Shown: positions 6,300 to 6,410 of the stretch, one piece after another
Numbering within the stretch: position 1 is the stretch's first letter
Layout: each line of letters begins with the position of its first letter
Source of the DNA: Candidatus Omnitrophota bacterium
GTDB taxonomy: Bacteria; Omnitrophota; Gorgyraeia; Zapsychrales; Fredricksoniimonadaceae
Assembly: GCA_023247575.1 (NCBI GenBank)
Contig: JAHFGE010000092.1
Location: 1 to 6,410, forward strand
Direction of reading: 5' to 3'
Length of the DNA stretch: 6,410 nt
Notes under the pieces: model-generated
Seen by the model: the letters and a program-made list of their open reading frames with translations, nothing else
What the model was told of the DNA's origin: nothing
The model's database searches: none
Program-made: the position numbers and the translations under genes

Positions 6300-6410
6300 A
6301 TGAAAAGAATAGCGGTTCTGACCAGCGGCGGTGACTGCCCTGGTTTAAATGCGGTGATTCGTGCTGTGGTTAAAAAAGGGGTAAAGCACGGTTTTGATGT
6401 TATCGGTATT
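6300..6410 (+). CDS. pfkA: 6-phosphofructokinase, N-terminal part (3'-truncated by window edge)
   Basis: The product phosphorylates fructose 6-phosphate to fructose 1,6-bisphosphate in cytosolic glycolysis, using ATP or PPi depending on the subtype. Only the first 37 codons are visible. They begin MKRIAVLTSGGDCPGLNAV, followed by IRAVVKKG. The GGDxPGLN nucleotide- or PPi-binding loop and the following IRA helix are characteristic of the PFK-A superfamily. The GGDCPGLN variant occurs both in PPi-dependent enzymes and in some ATP-dependent ones. The residue that separates them (GGDD for PPi, GGDG for ATP, near residue 104) is outside the window, so the phosphoryl donor is undetermined. It probably forms an operon with uppP. 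The gene symbol is generic for the family. Confidence 0.88.
   Translation, partial: MKRIAVLTSGGDCPGLNAVIRAVVKKGVKHGFDVIGI

Overview
The window holds three large membrane-protein genes and the first 37 codons of a glycolytic gene, all on the + strand, with two gene remnants in the gaps. A remnant that looks like an outer-membrane porin, plus UppP, points to a Gram-negative bacterium of moderate GC content. The sequence does not settle the phylum. The two broken genes suggest a locus that has undergone deletion or rearrangement.

Layout: (1) 1-2277 is the 3' part of a membrane-integral pyrophosphatase (hppA). Its start lies upstream of the window. It keeps the catalytic motifs, has the lysine associated with K+ independence, and differs enough from the classical enzymes to suggest the divergent H+-pumping branch. 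(2) 2278-2558 is a gap almost filled, on the - strand, by a truncated and degraded P-II (GlnB/GlnK-type) signalling gene. Its ATP-binding C-terminal third is missing. (3) 2559-5105 is a complete MgtA-type (P3B) P-type ATPase for Mg2+ uptake. (4) 5106-5400 holds a short remnant resembling the start of an OprB-like carbohydrate porin, followed by about 80 bases without a gene. (5) 5401-6285 is undecaprenyl-diphosphate phosphatase (uppP), with conspicuous GCATGC-centred palindromes inside the gene. (6) 6300-6410 is the start of a 6-phosphofructokinase gene, cut by the window edge and probably co-transcribed with uppP.

Functional links: the pyrophosphatase turns PPi from biosynthesis into an ion gradient, and its true substrate is Mg-PPi. 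MgtA supplies Mg2+. The phosphofructokinase has a GGDCPGLN-type N-terminus, also found in PPi-using members of its family, so a PPi-centred energy economy is possible. The residue that would decide this lies beyond the window. UppP recycles the lipid carrier for peptidoglycan synthesis.

I found no RNA gene, CRISPR array, transposase or convincing terminator. I also found no clear new multi-gene system. The most notable features are the two truncated genes on either side of mgtA, the divergent pyrophosphatase near a phosphofructokinase, and the palindromes in uppP.
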